From contig CM036223.1 of assembly GCA_020631735.1 (NCBI GenBank), forward strand, positions 54,612,456 through 54,676,455: DNA of 64,000 nucleotides, given 5' to 3'. Made by a program: the position numbers and the translations under genes. A model generated the notes under the pieces. That model did not search any database and was not told the origin of the DNA. It saw only the letters and a list, made by a program, of their open reading frames with translations. The stretch is from Saccharum officinarum. Its lineage: Eukaryota > Streptophyta > Magnoliopsida > Poales > Poaceae. Positions 21,901-34,700 of the stretch are shown piece by piece. Position 1 is the first letter of the stretch; every line of letters begins with the position of its first letter.

Positions 21901-23354
21901 CTAGTGTCACAGTAGAATCAACACTCAAAGATCAGATTGTATCTGCTCAGAGAACAAATTCCGGAATCACTCACATCAAAGAAAAAGTTAGAACTGGTCA
22001 ACAGACAGATTTCAGTATTGATGAGGCAGATGTGTTATGGTTTAAGAACCGGCTAGTGGTCCCAAAGGTTCCAGAGTTACGTCGGCTCATTCTTGATGAA
22101 GCACATAGTACAAGGTTTTCTATTCATCCAGGAAGTAATAAGATGTATCAAGATTTGAAACAGAGATTCTGGTGGACCAAAATGAAAATTGAGATTGCTA
22201 AGTATGTTGCTAGATGTGATACTTGTTGTAAGTGAAGGCAGTACACCTGAAGTCGGCAGGAATGTTACAACCCTTGCCCATTCCATCCTGGAAGTGGGAG
22301 ATATCAGTATGGATTTCATTACTGGGTTACCCAAGACCTCAAGAGGCTTTGATTCAATTTGGGTCATTGTGGACCGTTTGACTAAGTCAGCTCACTTTGT
22401 ACCTGTGAAGGTTGACTATAGAGCATCTCGATATGCAGAAATATATGTTGCTCGGATTATGAGTTTACATGGAATACCCAAAACAATTGTTACTGACAGG
22501 GTACTCAGTTTGTTTCGCAATTTTGGAGACAGTTTCAAAAGTCATTAGGTACTAAACTTCTTTACAGCACAGCCTATCATCCACAAACTGGGGGACAGAC
22601 TGAAAGAGTAAATCAAATTTTGGAAGATATGTTAAGATCTTGTGCTCTCACCTATCAAGATCAATGGGATGAATGTTTACCGTTAGCAGAATTCTCATAC
22701 AATAACAGTTACCAAGAGAGTATCAAAATGGCACCGTTTGAAGCATTGTATGGCCGCAGGTGCAGAACTCCGTTGAACTGGTCAGAACCAGGAGAAAGAT
22801 GGTTTTATGGAGTTGATCTGGTGAAGAAAACGGAAGAAAAGGTTAGGCAGATACAAAAGAATTTAAAAGTTGCTCAGTCTCGACAGAAGAGTTATGCAGA
22901 TAAAAGACGTAGACCCTTGATGTTTAAAGTGGGAGATTATGTTTATCTGAAAGTGTCACCCATGAAAGGAGTTAATAGATTTGGAGTCAAAGGCAAACTC
23001 GCACCACGTTATATTGGTCCTTTTCAAATCATTGAAAAATGTGGGAAGGTGGCATATAGATTAAAGCTGCCTGAACAACTGTCAGCCGTGCACAATGTAT
23101 TTCATGTATCACAAATGAAGAAGTGTCTGCAAGTACCTGATCAAGTGGTTGATGTTGAGGGAGTTGAACTTGAACCTGATTTGACATATTCTGAATATCC
23201 TGTCCGAGTTTTGGATCGAAAAGATCGTGTTACCCGGAGTAGAACAATTAAATGGTACAAGATACAATGGGATCAACATTCAGAAGAGGAAGCCACCTGG
23301 GAATCGGAAGGTTATCTGTTGGAGAATTTCCCGGAGTTCTTTGCTTCTATCTAG
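18916..23354 (+). pseudogene. gag-pol of element C, first internal copy (frameshifted)
   Basis: Starts at ATG 18916 after an acceptor-like CAACAG. Gag capsid sequence (DDWLRTMEQKF, HYIPDGVMAMK), zinc knuckle [14 protein letters not shown] near 19840, protease DSGA near 20097, RT with the FIDD region split by a 2-base loss near 21029, RNase H near 21465, integrase with an intact CDTCC zinc motif near 22220, and the chromodomain-like end at TAG 23352. Frameshifts lie near 18965, 19410, 19490, 19750, 20193, 20373, 21029, 21377, 22233 and 22500. Compared with the second copy, most are losses of one base in short homopolymers (TTTTT to TTTT, GGGG to GGG, AAAAA to AAAA), which looks more like sequencing error than decay. 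Confidence 0.93.
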
Positions 23355-23492
23355 GTTGCAATTTCTTCTTTAAACTGTAACCTATCCTTTTAAAAATCTT
23401 TATAATGCAGAAAACCCCTACCTGTTTTGTAGACAAGTCTTGGACGTGTTTGCTTGACACGTTTCCTTTTCCATTACTTAACTCAAGGCTTT

Positions 23493-23528
23493 AAATCTCG
23501 GGACGAGATTTCTTTAAGGGGGAAGGGC
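23493..23528 (+). promoter_or_regulatory. Hairpin plus polypurine tract, C copy 1
   Basis: AAATCTCG-GGA-CGAGATTT (23493-23511), then AAGGGGGAAGGGC (23516-23528) abutting the middle LTR. In C this hairpin lies about 140 bases after the pol stop codon. In A and B the same bases are inside the coding frame, so the conservation is of the nucleotide sequence. Confidence 0.8.
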
Positions 23529-26500
23529 TGTAACACCCGGGTGTTATAGTGCTAATTAATCTGCCATGTCATCATAATGCATTGCAAAGCATCCCTGTTA
23601 GGTTAAACTTGTTATGCATCAACTAAAACGAGTTTACTTATTAGGTTGAATGTGTTTCTCAGTGGTGTGCTCCGAACCCGAAAACCCTAATTTCGAATGC
23701 CACCGCAAATACTTAGTCCATGCCCTGCGTAATTTGAGGTGTGCGACTGTGTTGCACACTAGTGTCAAGTGTAGGGTATGAGCTCAAGTACAACATCTAA
23801 AATGAAGCTCCAAATTTGAGTTTGAATTGGAGTCCCAAACTTGTCACGAGTTTTCCGATTCAAATTTAAATTCAAATCTGGGGAGAAATGTAAAAGAATT
23901 TTTTAAAAGCTAATTGGTCAACCAAGAGTGGCATTTGGTCAACCATGTCATGTTGGTCCAAATGATGCCCTTGGGTGAGGTTTTGATCACTAAGTAATCA
24001 CAAATCAAAGTAGCAACAAATTCCAATTTAAAATTCCTCCGAAAACCCTAAATTTCAAAACCCTGTTTTACCCCTTTGAAATAATTCAAAATCTAAGCAA
24101 AATTTGGAAAAAGTTCAAAACCAAGTTTGTAGAACTTTTCAAGGGCTACAACTTTGGTGTTTTGAGTTTTCAAAGTTTTAGTGTAAAATGTGGAGCAATT
24201 TTGAAAATAAACAAATTTCAAATTTAATTCATTTTTGTCCCCAAACTAAGATTTCAAAATGGAGGCTGATTTTGAAAAAGTTTTGAACAGCAAAGTTGTA
24301 GGTCTGGTCAAGATATACAACTTTGATGTTTGGAGATTTTGAAGTTTCAATATAAAATCAAAAGTAATTTCTAAATTACCAAATCTGAAAAATGTGTCCC
24401 TTTTTGAGTTTAAATTCAAATTTCAAAATCCAGTGAGAATTTGAAAAAGTGTTCAATACAAAACTTGTAGAGCTTGAAATTCTGAAGATTTCATAGATTG
24501 GAAGTTTTCAAGTTGTTACATGAATTTGAGAGTAATTTGAGAAAACAGTTTGAATTTCAAAAGTTGGGGGGAACAGCTACAGTGCACCGGCGAATCACGC
24601 ACCGGCACCGCGCGGCATGGGCGCCGGCGAGCCGCCGACGTCGCGCTGGCCGCTTCCACGATTCCATCCTGCACCAGGCGACCACAGTGACGCTCGCGCT
24701 CTCCAGCTGCTTCTTTGGCTCCACAACTCTATAATAAAGACCGTCACCGCCACTGTCGCCGTCGGTTTCACCATCGCCGCCGCCGCACCGTCTCCTTTCG
24801 CCGGCAAATTCGCCCTCCCTACTCCACGCATCCATCTCATCTCGCCAATCGTTCCGCCATCGCCTGGCGAACCTCATTGCGCCTCCTCTTGGTAGACGCT
24901 ACTGCTCAGGATCGCCGGGAGCCGTCGTCTTCTACCTCGGGTCACCGCCTTCCCGTCGAGCCCCGCCACCGTGGCCAGCGCCTCCAGAGCCTCTCAGCTT
25001 CAACCGATCACTCCTTAGTGATCGTGTACGCCCCTGATGCTCCCGACCACTTACGCCTTGATCGTTTCACCGTTGTGTTGTCGAGTCGCCGTCACCGCGG
25101 TTGTCGGACCGCCACCGTCGTCGTAAGTGGTAGCCCGAGCTCGAGACGAGCTGCAAGTTAGCAAAATGGGTTCGTAGGTCGCGTAGAGGCTGTCGATCGC
25201 TCGTTGTCGACCGAGGCTTCGGTCATCGGCGGTCACCGCGGGCGAGCGCGGCGGGCACGCGGGAGCGAGCGGGCGAGCGGGAGGAGAAGATGAGACAGGT
25301 GGGGACCAGTGTCAGCGAGAGAGAGAGAGGCCAGCGCGCGGGGCAGGCCGCTGCTGGGCCGCGCGGCTGGGCCGGTCGCGACGCGAGCGCGGGCGCGCGC
25401 GTGAGCGGGCCGCTCGGCTGGGCCGGACCGGAGGGAAGAGGAGATCAGCCCGGTTCGTTTTTCGTTTTTTTTTCTTTTTCAAATAAATGAATAGTGTTAT
25501 TATTTGTTTATTTCATTAAAAATTGTGTAGAGTTCCAAAATTCATGAAAATTTTTGTGTAAGCTTTTCAATGTATAAACTATCTAGGAAAAATGTTAAAT
25601 CATGAATTTGAATACTTTGAGCAGTAGAATTAATTAGTTTCATTAAAGATTAAATGCAACTTCCAGTAATTTTAATAATTAATTTATTTATCCAAAAATT
25701 ATGAAATTTATTATAACACTGTTGTAATTCATTCTTAACCCATAGAAAAAGTTTGAGCTTGATTAGGTAAAATTTGATCAACTTCTAATTATGCCCTAAT
25801 TATTAAATAGAAAATAAATATTAATTTGAGAACTTTAAGTGTTGTGTGCCTTTTGATTGAGTGATGTCCTTAGGTCACTATCCTTTTGTGATCTCTGGCA
25901 CCTTAATTTCATGATTGAGCTCGTTAGTAACTTGTTAGGTTAAAAGCTGGTATCGCGGGAAAACGTCGCTACTAGTTAGTAGGTTTTCTGTTTACGTTGT
26001 ACCGTGAAGAAAAGTTGTACTCAAATCGTAACCGTGGCATGTTATCATCAAGCATCATGTTTATCATTGAGCATCATGTTAAAGCATGTTATGTATTCGT
26101 GTAGTCTCCGCTTTCGAGGAAGCCGAAGTCGTCGATCAAGCTTCCGGAGAAGAGCGATCGTCGGTGGGTTCCGGACCAGGGGGTGAAGTCCTCGAGTCTG
26201 AGTCGGTCGTCGTGTTTGAGCAAGGCAAGCCCGGTGCATTTAAACCCTACCTTGAGTTTTACAAATGTTTTATTATTTATATTATGGTTGACTGCATTAA
26301 GTAATTAGGAGTTGAGTGATAACCTAATTGCTGCATTATCATCCTTGATTATTGTGATATCAACCTTGATACCTGCTTTACAGAAAATGCGTAGTATGCT
26401 TCGCTATGCTTAGAAGTTAAGCTTTTAAATGAATGTTTACATAGCCATGACGGCATATCGAATGAATATTGAAATATGTGAATGAACTTGTAAGATCGGG

Positions 26501-27609
26501 CGGGTGGTTTGGCCACTGCTAACATGCATTGGGAAAGGAGTCCCACTGTATTGTTTCCGCCTTATCAGTTAAGGACCGTACGTTGTTGGCCCTCGCGTCA
26601 TGGAGTTTTTATTAGTACTAGCCATGTGCCCATGTCGGGTAAGCCTTACTTTGGTTAGTCCATTACGAGAACGTCTAACCTCGCACTGGGAGTGGAGAGA
26701 TGGCGAGAGTAACGTGTACCCTCGGGGCTAGAATTGGGCCGGGTTCGAGGAGTACTGTGCTCTCGGGTGGCGATGGACACGTTCTGGTTTTGGGAAAACC
26801 CGGTAAGAGTTGATATATGCAAGATTCAGTTCTACATATGTCGTGTGGTTAGGATCCCCAGCTGGGTAAATGAAGCGGTTCGAATCGTCGTTACTCCACG
26901 AGAAAGGAGTCTTGGCCTTGCACCAACATCGTAGTTAAGAACTGGAATTGAAAGAAAGAATGAGAAAGGTTTTGATGATAATTACTTTGATCTAGATTAG
27001 GATCACCTAGAATTGGTTAATGAACCATCAATGGTAAAAGTAAAATGTTGAAGATAAGGACTTACTTTAATAAGCTTTTCTGCAAAAAGAAAATTTGATT
27101 CTTGATTACCCGTACCTTGATTCCCTAAAGCTAGCATGCCCTTGGAGTCTTTGTCTTAGTCGGGTAAGTCTTGTTGAGTACTCTCGTACTCAGGGTTTGT
27201 TAACCCCTTGTTGCAGGTGCGGTTCATGAACAAGTCTGCTTCGAGCCTTGTTGCATGACCGTCGTGGTTGAAGACAGTGACGACGAGTAGATTGTGTGGC
27301 CTTTGGGCAAGGCATCTCGCTTGTGTGTTAATAAAGTTACTACCGATACTTCTCTACTACTGGTTTGTAATAATGTTACATAAGGTTTTAAGTTGAAAAC
27401 TGGTTGTAACCTAAGTTATTGTAAGACTTCCGCTACTTTACTCTGTTGAATATTTTGAATAAACTGTTGTAATATTGCAATACTCCTGTGATTGGATCCT
27501 GTTCGGAGGAAAGCAGGCCTTTTAAGTTATGGTGAACATAAGTACGACTGTCAGAGGTCATTATGGCAATGACGTGTGCTTGTGGGCCATCATAATTAGG
27601 AGGTTCTGA
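23529..27609 (+). repeat. LTR 2 (middle) of element C, truncated by gap
   Basis: Colinear with LTR 1 and LTR 3 but ends TTCTGA where the N gap begins, a few bases short of the normal TTCTGTGACA. Its GC-rich block (24590-25450) has lost many single bases relative to the others and its TATA box is disrupted. It serves as 3' LTR of copy 1 and 5' LTR of copy 2. Confidence 0.9.
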
Positions 27610-27709
27610 NNNNNNNNNNNNNNNNNNNNNNNNNNNNNNNNNNNNNNNNNNNNNNNNNNNNNNNNNNNNNNNNNNNNNNNNNNNNNNNNNNNNNNNNNNN
27701 NNNNNNNNN
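27610..27709. other. Assembly gap (100 N)
   Basis: Exactly 100 N, a conventional placeholder for unknown length. By comparison with copy 1, about 1.65 kb would belong here (end of LTR, primer-binding site, leader, ORF1, start of gag). Confidence 0.98.
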
Positions 27710-30700
27710 GAGAAGAGTTGTTTCATGAGAGGTTTGAGTACAGAATCCAGGAAGCATTAGTCACCTGCTTAATGCTACTTACCATGAGATCGTCAATGTG
27801 GCTATTGCGTCAGAAGAGAAGTCCCGACTGCACAAGGAGTCGAAGAAAAAGAAGCCAGTGTTTTCAAGTCCGTCTAGCGGCATTAAGAAACGCCAGAAGT
27901 TTGTTTATCACCCTCAGAACCATTTCCGCCCAACTTATCGTCCACCGCAATACCAAGTTCAGCCGCAGACGTTTTTCCGTCCTGCCGCAACCCCGCAATT
28001 TTTACAGCAGCCGAATGCCCCTGGTATTCGAAACCAGACTCCAGTAACCCATAACTTTCCCTGCTACAACTGTGGAAAGCCAGGCCACTTTTCCAAGGAT
28101 TGCCCGTATCCAAGGCAGTACAATCCTAATTATCCCAGAGCTCCTGTACCACAACAGCAACAACCTCAGAGCAAGAATAATAATCTGAATGTTCAGAAGA
28201 GTAAGGGTGAGAAGAGGAAGACTGGACGTGTATTCTACACTCAAGCAAGTGCAATCCCAGAGGGAGAACCTGTTATGATGGGTATGTTCCCTGTTGCTAA
28301 TCATCCAGCAGTACTGTTATTTGATTCAGGTGCATCGCATACATTCATAAATCGCACCTTTGTTGTTAAGCATGACATTCCAATTATGGGAACACAAGAA
28401 GATTTCTTTATCCAGTCGCCCGGAGGACGACTGTGTACTAAGAAGATGGTACGTGACGTACCTATAGAGTTAGGTGGGCATATATTCCCTACCTCAATGA
28501 TAATATTACAGAAACAGGATATAGATGTAATCCTGGGTATGAATTGGATGTACCAAAGAGGAGCCCTTATAGATGCACTGCACAGAACTATAAGGTTGAA
28601 CCTGCCAGATAATAAATCTCATCTTCTTATCCAACTTCCTATCCCAAAGAGAACAGTTGAAAGGGTATGTGCAACTTCAGTACAGGAGATTTGTGATATA
28701 CCGGTAGTCTGTGAATTTCCAGACGTGTTTCCAGATGATCTACCAGGTCTGCCACCAGACAGAGATGTAGAGTTTGTGATTGAGTTAAAACCGGGTACTG
28801 CCCCAATATCCCGGAGAGCTTACAGAATGCCACCCAATGAATTAGCAGAACTTAAGGATCAATTGCAAGAGTTACGTGACAAAGGTTTTATCAGACCCAG
28901 TTCCTCACCATGGGGATGTCCAGCTCTTTTTGTCAAGAAGAAAGATCAGACTTTAAGGATGTGTGTTGACTATCGACCGCTGAATGAAGTAACCATTAAG
29001 AATAAATATCCGTTGCCTCGCATTGATCTGCTCTTTGATCAGCTTGCGGGGGCAAAGGTATTTTCAAAGATCGATCTTCGATCAGGATACCATCAAATTA
29101 AGATTCGACCTGAAGATATTCCAAAGACTGCATTCACCACCAGATATGGACTGTATGAGTACCTAGTTATGTCTTTTGGTCTCACTAATGCACCGGCACA
29201 TTTCATGTATCTAATGAATTCAGTTTTCATGCCAGAACTTGACAAGTTTGTGGTTGTCTTTATTGATGATATTCTGGTATACTCCAAAAGTGAAGAAGAG
29301 CATGTTGAGCATCTCAGAATTGTTCTGACTCGTCTGAGAGATCATCAATTGTATGCCAAGTTCAGTAAATGTGAGTTTTGGTTAAAAGAAGTGCAATTCT
29401 TAGGACATGTGTTGTCAGCCGAAGGAGTAGCAGTAGATCCTGGCAAGGTGAAAGATATTCTGAATTGGAAGCCACCAATCTCAGTTCATGAAGTCCGAAG
29501 TTTTCTGGGAATGGCGGGTTATTACCGTCGATTCATACCTGACTTTTCAAAGGTAGCCAAGCCAATCACAGAGTTGTTGAAGAATCAAACTAAGTTCATA
29601 TGGTCTCTAGAATGTGAAAAAGCTTTTAGAATTTTAAAGAGGTCATTGACAACTGCTCCAGTTTTGGCACAACCAGATATAGAAAAGCCATTTGATGTTT
29701 ACTGTGATGCCTCGGGTATTGGCCTTGGTTGCGTATTGATGCAGGAAGGCAGAGTCATTGCTTATGCCTCAAGACAGTTGAAGCGCCATGAAGAACATTA
29801 TCCGACACATGATCTTGAATTAGCAGCTGTGGTTCATGCATTAAAAATATGGCGTCATTACTTGTTAGGTAATACTTGCCACATGTATACAGATCACAAG
29901 AGTTTAAAGTATATCTTTACTCAGTCAGAATTGAATATGAGACAAAGAAGGTGGCTTGAGTTGATAAAGGATTATGATTTAGAAGTACATTATCACCCTG
30001 GAAAAGCGAATGTAGTTGCTGATGCACTCAGTAGAAAGAATCATTGCAATTGTACGACTGTGAAGCCAATGGATTACAGTTTGTGTTACGAATTGGAAAA
30101 GTTGAATATTGAAATAATTCAACAAGGTCAGCTGGCTAGTGTCACAGTAGAATCAACACTCAAAGATCAGATTGTATCTGCTCAGAGAACAAATTCCGGA
30201 ATCACTCACATCAAAGAAAAAGTTAGAACTGGTCAACAGACAGATTTCAGTATTGATGAGGCAGATGTGTTATGGTTTAAGAACCGGCTAGTGGTCCCAA
30301 AGGTTCCAGAGTTACGTCGGCTCATTCTTGATGAAGCACATAGTACAAGGTTTTCTATTCATCCAGGAAGTAATAAGATGTATCAAGATTTGAAACAGAG
30401 ATTCTGGTGGACCAAAATGAAAATTGAGATTGCTAAGTATGTTGCTAGATGTGATACTTATTGTAAGGTGAAGGCAGTACACCTGAAGTCGGCAGGAATG
30501 TTACAACCCTTGCCCATTCCATCCTGGAAGTGGGAAGATATCAGTATGGATTTCATTACTGGGTTACCCAAGACCTCAAGAGGTTTTGATTCAATTTGGG
30601 TCATTGTGGACCGTTTGACTAAGTCAGCTCACTTTGTACCTGTGAAGGTTGACTATAGAGCATCTCGATATGCAGAAATATATGTTGCTCGGATTATTAG

Positions 30701-31592
30701 TTTACATGGAATACCCAAAACAATTGTTACTGACAGGGGTACTCAGTTTGTTTCGCAATTTTGGAGACAGTTTCAAAAGTCATTAGGTACTAAACTTCTT
30801 TACAGCACAGCCTATCATCCACAAACTGGGGGACAGACTGAAAGAGTAAATCAAATTTTGGAAGATATGTTAAGATCTTGTGCTCTCACCTATCAAGATC
30901 AATGGGATGAATGTTTACCGTTAGCAGAATTCTCATACAATAACAGTTACCAAGAGAGTATCAAAATGGCACCGTTTGAAGCATTGTATGGCCGCAGGTG
31001 CAGAACTCCGTTGAACTGGTCAGAACCAGGAGAAAGATGGTTTTATGGAGTTGATCTGGTGAAGAAAACGGAAGAAAAGGTTAGGCAGATACAAAAGAAT
31101 TTAAAAGTTGCTCAGTCTCGACAGAAGAGTTATGCAGATAAAAGACGTAGACCCTTGATGTTTAAAGTGGGAGATTATGTTTATCTGAAAGTGTCACCCA
31201 TGAAAGGAGTTAATAGATTTGGAGTCAAAGGCAAACTCGCACCACGTTATATTGGTCCTTTTCAAATCATTGAAAAATGTGGGAAGGTGGCATATAGATT
31301 AAAGCTGCCTGAACAACTGTCAGCCGTGCACAATGTATTTCATGTATCACAAATGAAGAAGTGTCTGCAAGTACCTGATCAAGTGGTTGATGTTGAGGGA
31401 GTTGAACTTGAACCGGATTTGACATATTCTGAATATCCTGTCCGAGTTTTGGATCGAAAGGATCGTGTTACCCGGAGTAGAACAATTAAATGGTACAAGA
31501 TACAATGGGATCAACATTCAGAAGAGGAAGCCACCTGGGAATCGGAAGGTTATCTGTTGGAGAATTTCCCGGAGTTCTTTGCTTCTATCTAG
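27710..31592 (+). CDS. gag-pol of element C, second copy: 5'-truncated, long open pol frame
   Basis: Begins mid-gag at the gap. A one-base loss near 27769 shifts the first 20 or so codons; after that a single frame runs to TAG 31590-31592. Counting from the GTG codon at 27798 it is 1264 residues: zinc knuckle C89-C102, protease DSG 176-178, RT about 310-500 with FIDD 488-491, RNase H from D637, integrase zinc domain H848/H855/C885, catalytic D918, D979, E1015 (D-35-E spacing), GPF-type domain ([10 protein letters not shown]), and a chromodomain-like tail with ATWESEGYL near the end. One likely defect: the CX2C of the integrase zinc domain reads CDTY (TAT at 30459-30461) where copy 1 has CDTC. 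Replication polyprotein of a gypsy element; cleavage sites not predicted. Without 5' gag in the assembly it cannot be called complete. Confidence 0.92.
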
Positions 31593-31730
31593 GTTGCAAT
31601 TTCTTCTTTAAACTGTAACCTATCCTTTTAAAAATCTTTATAATACAGAAAACCCCTACCTGTTTTGTAGACAAGTCTTGGACGTGTTTGCTTGACACGT
31701 TTCCTTTTCCATTACTTAACTCAAGGCTTT

Positions 31731-31766
31731 AAATCTCGGGACGAGATTTCTTTAAGGGGGAAGGGC
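31731..31766 (+). promoter_or_regulatory. Hairpin plus polypurine tract, C copy 2
   Basis: AAATCTCG-GGA-CGAGATTT at 31731-31749, polypurine tract AAGGGGGAAGGGC at 31754-31766, then TGTAACACC of LTR 3. Identical to copy 1. Confidence 0.8.
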
Positions 31767-34700
31767 TGTAACACCCCGGGTGTTATAGTGCTAATTAATC
31801 TGCCATGTCATCATAATGCATTGCAAAGCATCCCTGTTAGGTTAAACTTGTTATGCATCAACTAAAACGAGTTTACTTATTTAGGTTGAATGTGTTTCTC
31901 AGTGGTGTGCTCCGAACCCGAAAACCCTAATTTCGAATGCCACCGCAAATACTTAGTCCATGCCCTGCGTAATTTGAGGTGTGCGACTGTGTTGCACACT
32001 AGTGTCAAGTGTAGGGTATGAGCTCAAGTACAACATCTAAAATGAAGCTCCAAATTTGAGTTTGAATTGGAGTCCCAAAACTTGTCGTGAGTTTTCCGAT
32101 TCGAGTTCGAATTCAAGATCTGGGGAGAAATGTAAAAGAATTTTTTTAAAAGCTAATTGGTCAACCAAGAGTGGCATTTGGTCAACCATGTCATGTTGGT
32201 CCAAATGATGCCCTTGGGTGAGGTTTTGATCACTAAGTAATCACCAATCAAAGTAGTAACAAATTTCGATTTAAAATTCCTCCGAAAACCCTAAATTTCA
32301 AAACCCTGTTTTACCCCTTTTGAAATAATTCAAAATCTAAGCAAAATTTGGGAAAAAGTTCAAAACCAAGTTTGTAGAACTTTTCAAGGGCTACAACTTT
32401 GGTGTTTTGAGTTTTCAAAGTTTTAGTGTAAAATGTGGAGCAATTTTGAAAATAAGCAAATTTCAGATTTAATTCATTTTTGTCCCCAAACTAAGATTTC
32501 AAAATGGAGGCTGATTTTGAAAAAGTTTTGAACAGCAAAGTTGTAGGTCTGGTCAAGATATACAACTTTGATGTTGGGAGATTTTGAAGTTTCAATGTAA
32601 AATCAAAAGTAATTTCTAAATTACCAAATCTGAAAAATGTGTCCCCTTTTGAGTTTAAATTCAAATTTCAAAATCCAGTGAGAATTTGAAAAAGTGTTCA
32701 ATACAAAACTTGTAGAGCTTGAAATTCTGAAGATTTCATAGATTGGAAGTTTTTCAAGTTGTTACATGAATTTGAGAGTAATTTGAGAAAACAGTTTGGA
32801 ATTTCAAAAGTTGGGGGGAACAGCTACAGTGCACCGGCGAATCGCGCACCGGCAGCGCGCGGCATGGGCGCCGGCGAGCCGCCGACGTCGCGCTGGCCGC
32901 TTCCACGACCTTCCATCCTGCCACCGCGACCACAGTGATCGCCTCGCGCTCTCCAGCTGCTTCTTTGGCTCCACAACTCTATATAAAGACCGTCACCGCC
33001 ACTGTCGCCGTCGGTTTCACCATCGCCGCCGCCACCGTCTTCCTTTCGCCGGCTAAATTCGCCCTCCCTACTCCACCGCATCCATCTCCATCTCGCCAAT
33101 CGTTCCGCCATCGCCTGGCGAATCTATTGCGCCTCCTTGTGTAGACGCTACTGCTCAGGATCGCCGGGGAGCCGTCGTCTTCTACCTCGGGTCACCGCCG
33201 TTCCCGTCGAGCCCCGCCACCGTGGCCAGCCGCCTCCAGAGCCTCTCAGCTTCAACCGATCACTCCTTCGTGATCGTGGTACGCCCCTGATGCTCCCTGA
33301 CCACTCGCCTTGATCGTTTCACCGTTGTGTTGTCGAGTCGCCGGTCACCGTGGTTGTCGGACCGCCACCGTCGTCGGTAAGGTAGCACCGGAGCTCGAGA
33401 CGAGCTGCAAGTTAGCAAAACGGGTTCGCTAGGTCGCGTAGAGGCTGTCGGATCGCTCGGTTGGTCGACCGAGGCTTCGGTCATCGGCCGGTCACCGCGG
33501 GCGAGCGCGCGGGCACGCGGGAGCGAGCGGGCGAGCGGGAGGAGGAAGATGACAGGTGGGGACGCAGTGTCAGCGAGTGAGAGAGAGCCAGCGCGCGGGG
33601 CAGGCCGCTGCTGGGCCGCGCGGCTGGGCCGGTCGCGAGCGCGAGCGCGGGCGCGCGCGAGCGGGCCGCTCGGCTGGGCCGGACCGGAGGGAAGAGGAGA
33701 TCGGCCCGGTTCGGTTTTTCGTTTTTGTTTTTCTTTTTCAAATAAATGAATAGTGTTGCTATTTGTTTATTTCATTAAAAATTGTGTAGAGTTCCAAAAT
33801 TCATGAAAATTTTTGTGTAAGCTTTTCAATGTATAAACTATCTAGGAAAAATGTTAAATCATGAATTTGAATACTTTGAGCAGTAGAATTAATTAGTTTC
33901 ATTAAAGATTAAATGCAACTTCTAGTAATTTTAATAATTAATTTATTTATCCAAAAATTATGAAATTTATTATAACACTGTTGTAATTCATTCTTAACCC
34001 GTAGAAAAAGTTTGAGCTTGATTAGGTAAAATTTGATCAACTCCTAATTATGCCCTAATTAGTTAAATAGAAAATAAATATTAATTTGAGAACTTTAAGT
34101 GTTGTGTGCCTTTTGATTGAGTGATGTCCTTAGGTCACTATCCTTTTGTGATCTCTGGCACCTTAATTTCATGATTGAGCTCGTTAGTAACTTGTTAGGT
34201 TAAAAGCTGGTATCGCGGGAAAACGTCGCTACTAGTTAGTAGGTTTTCTGTTTACGTTTGTACTGTGAAGAAAAGTTGTACTCAAATCGTAACCGTGGCA
34301 TGTTATCATCAAGCATCATGTTTATCATTGAGCATCATGTTAAAGCATGTTATGTATACGTGTAGTCTCCGCTTTCGAGGAAGCCGAAGTCGTCGATCAA
34401 GCTTCCGGAGAAGAGCGATCGTCGGTGGGTTCCGGACCAGGGGGTGAAGTCCTCGAGTCTGAGTTGGTCGTCGTGTTTGAGCAAGGCAAGCCCCGGTGCA
34501 TTTAAACCCTACCTTGAGTTTTACAAATGTTTTATTATTTATATTATGGTTGACTGCATTAAGTAATTAGGAGTTGAGTGATAACCTAATTGCTGCATTA
34601 TCATCCTTGATTATTGTGATATCAACCTTGATACCTGCTTTACAGAAAATGCGTAGTATGCTTCGCTATGCTTAGAAGTTAAGCTTTTAAATGAATGTTT

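Noticed and set aside
27433..27726. Minus-strand frame across the N gap
   Set aside because: Mostly N; artefact of the gap.
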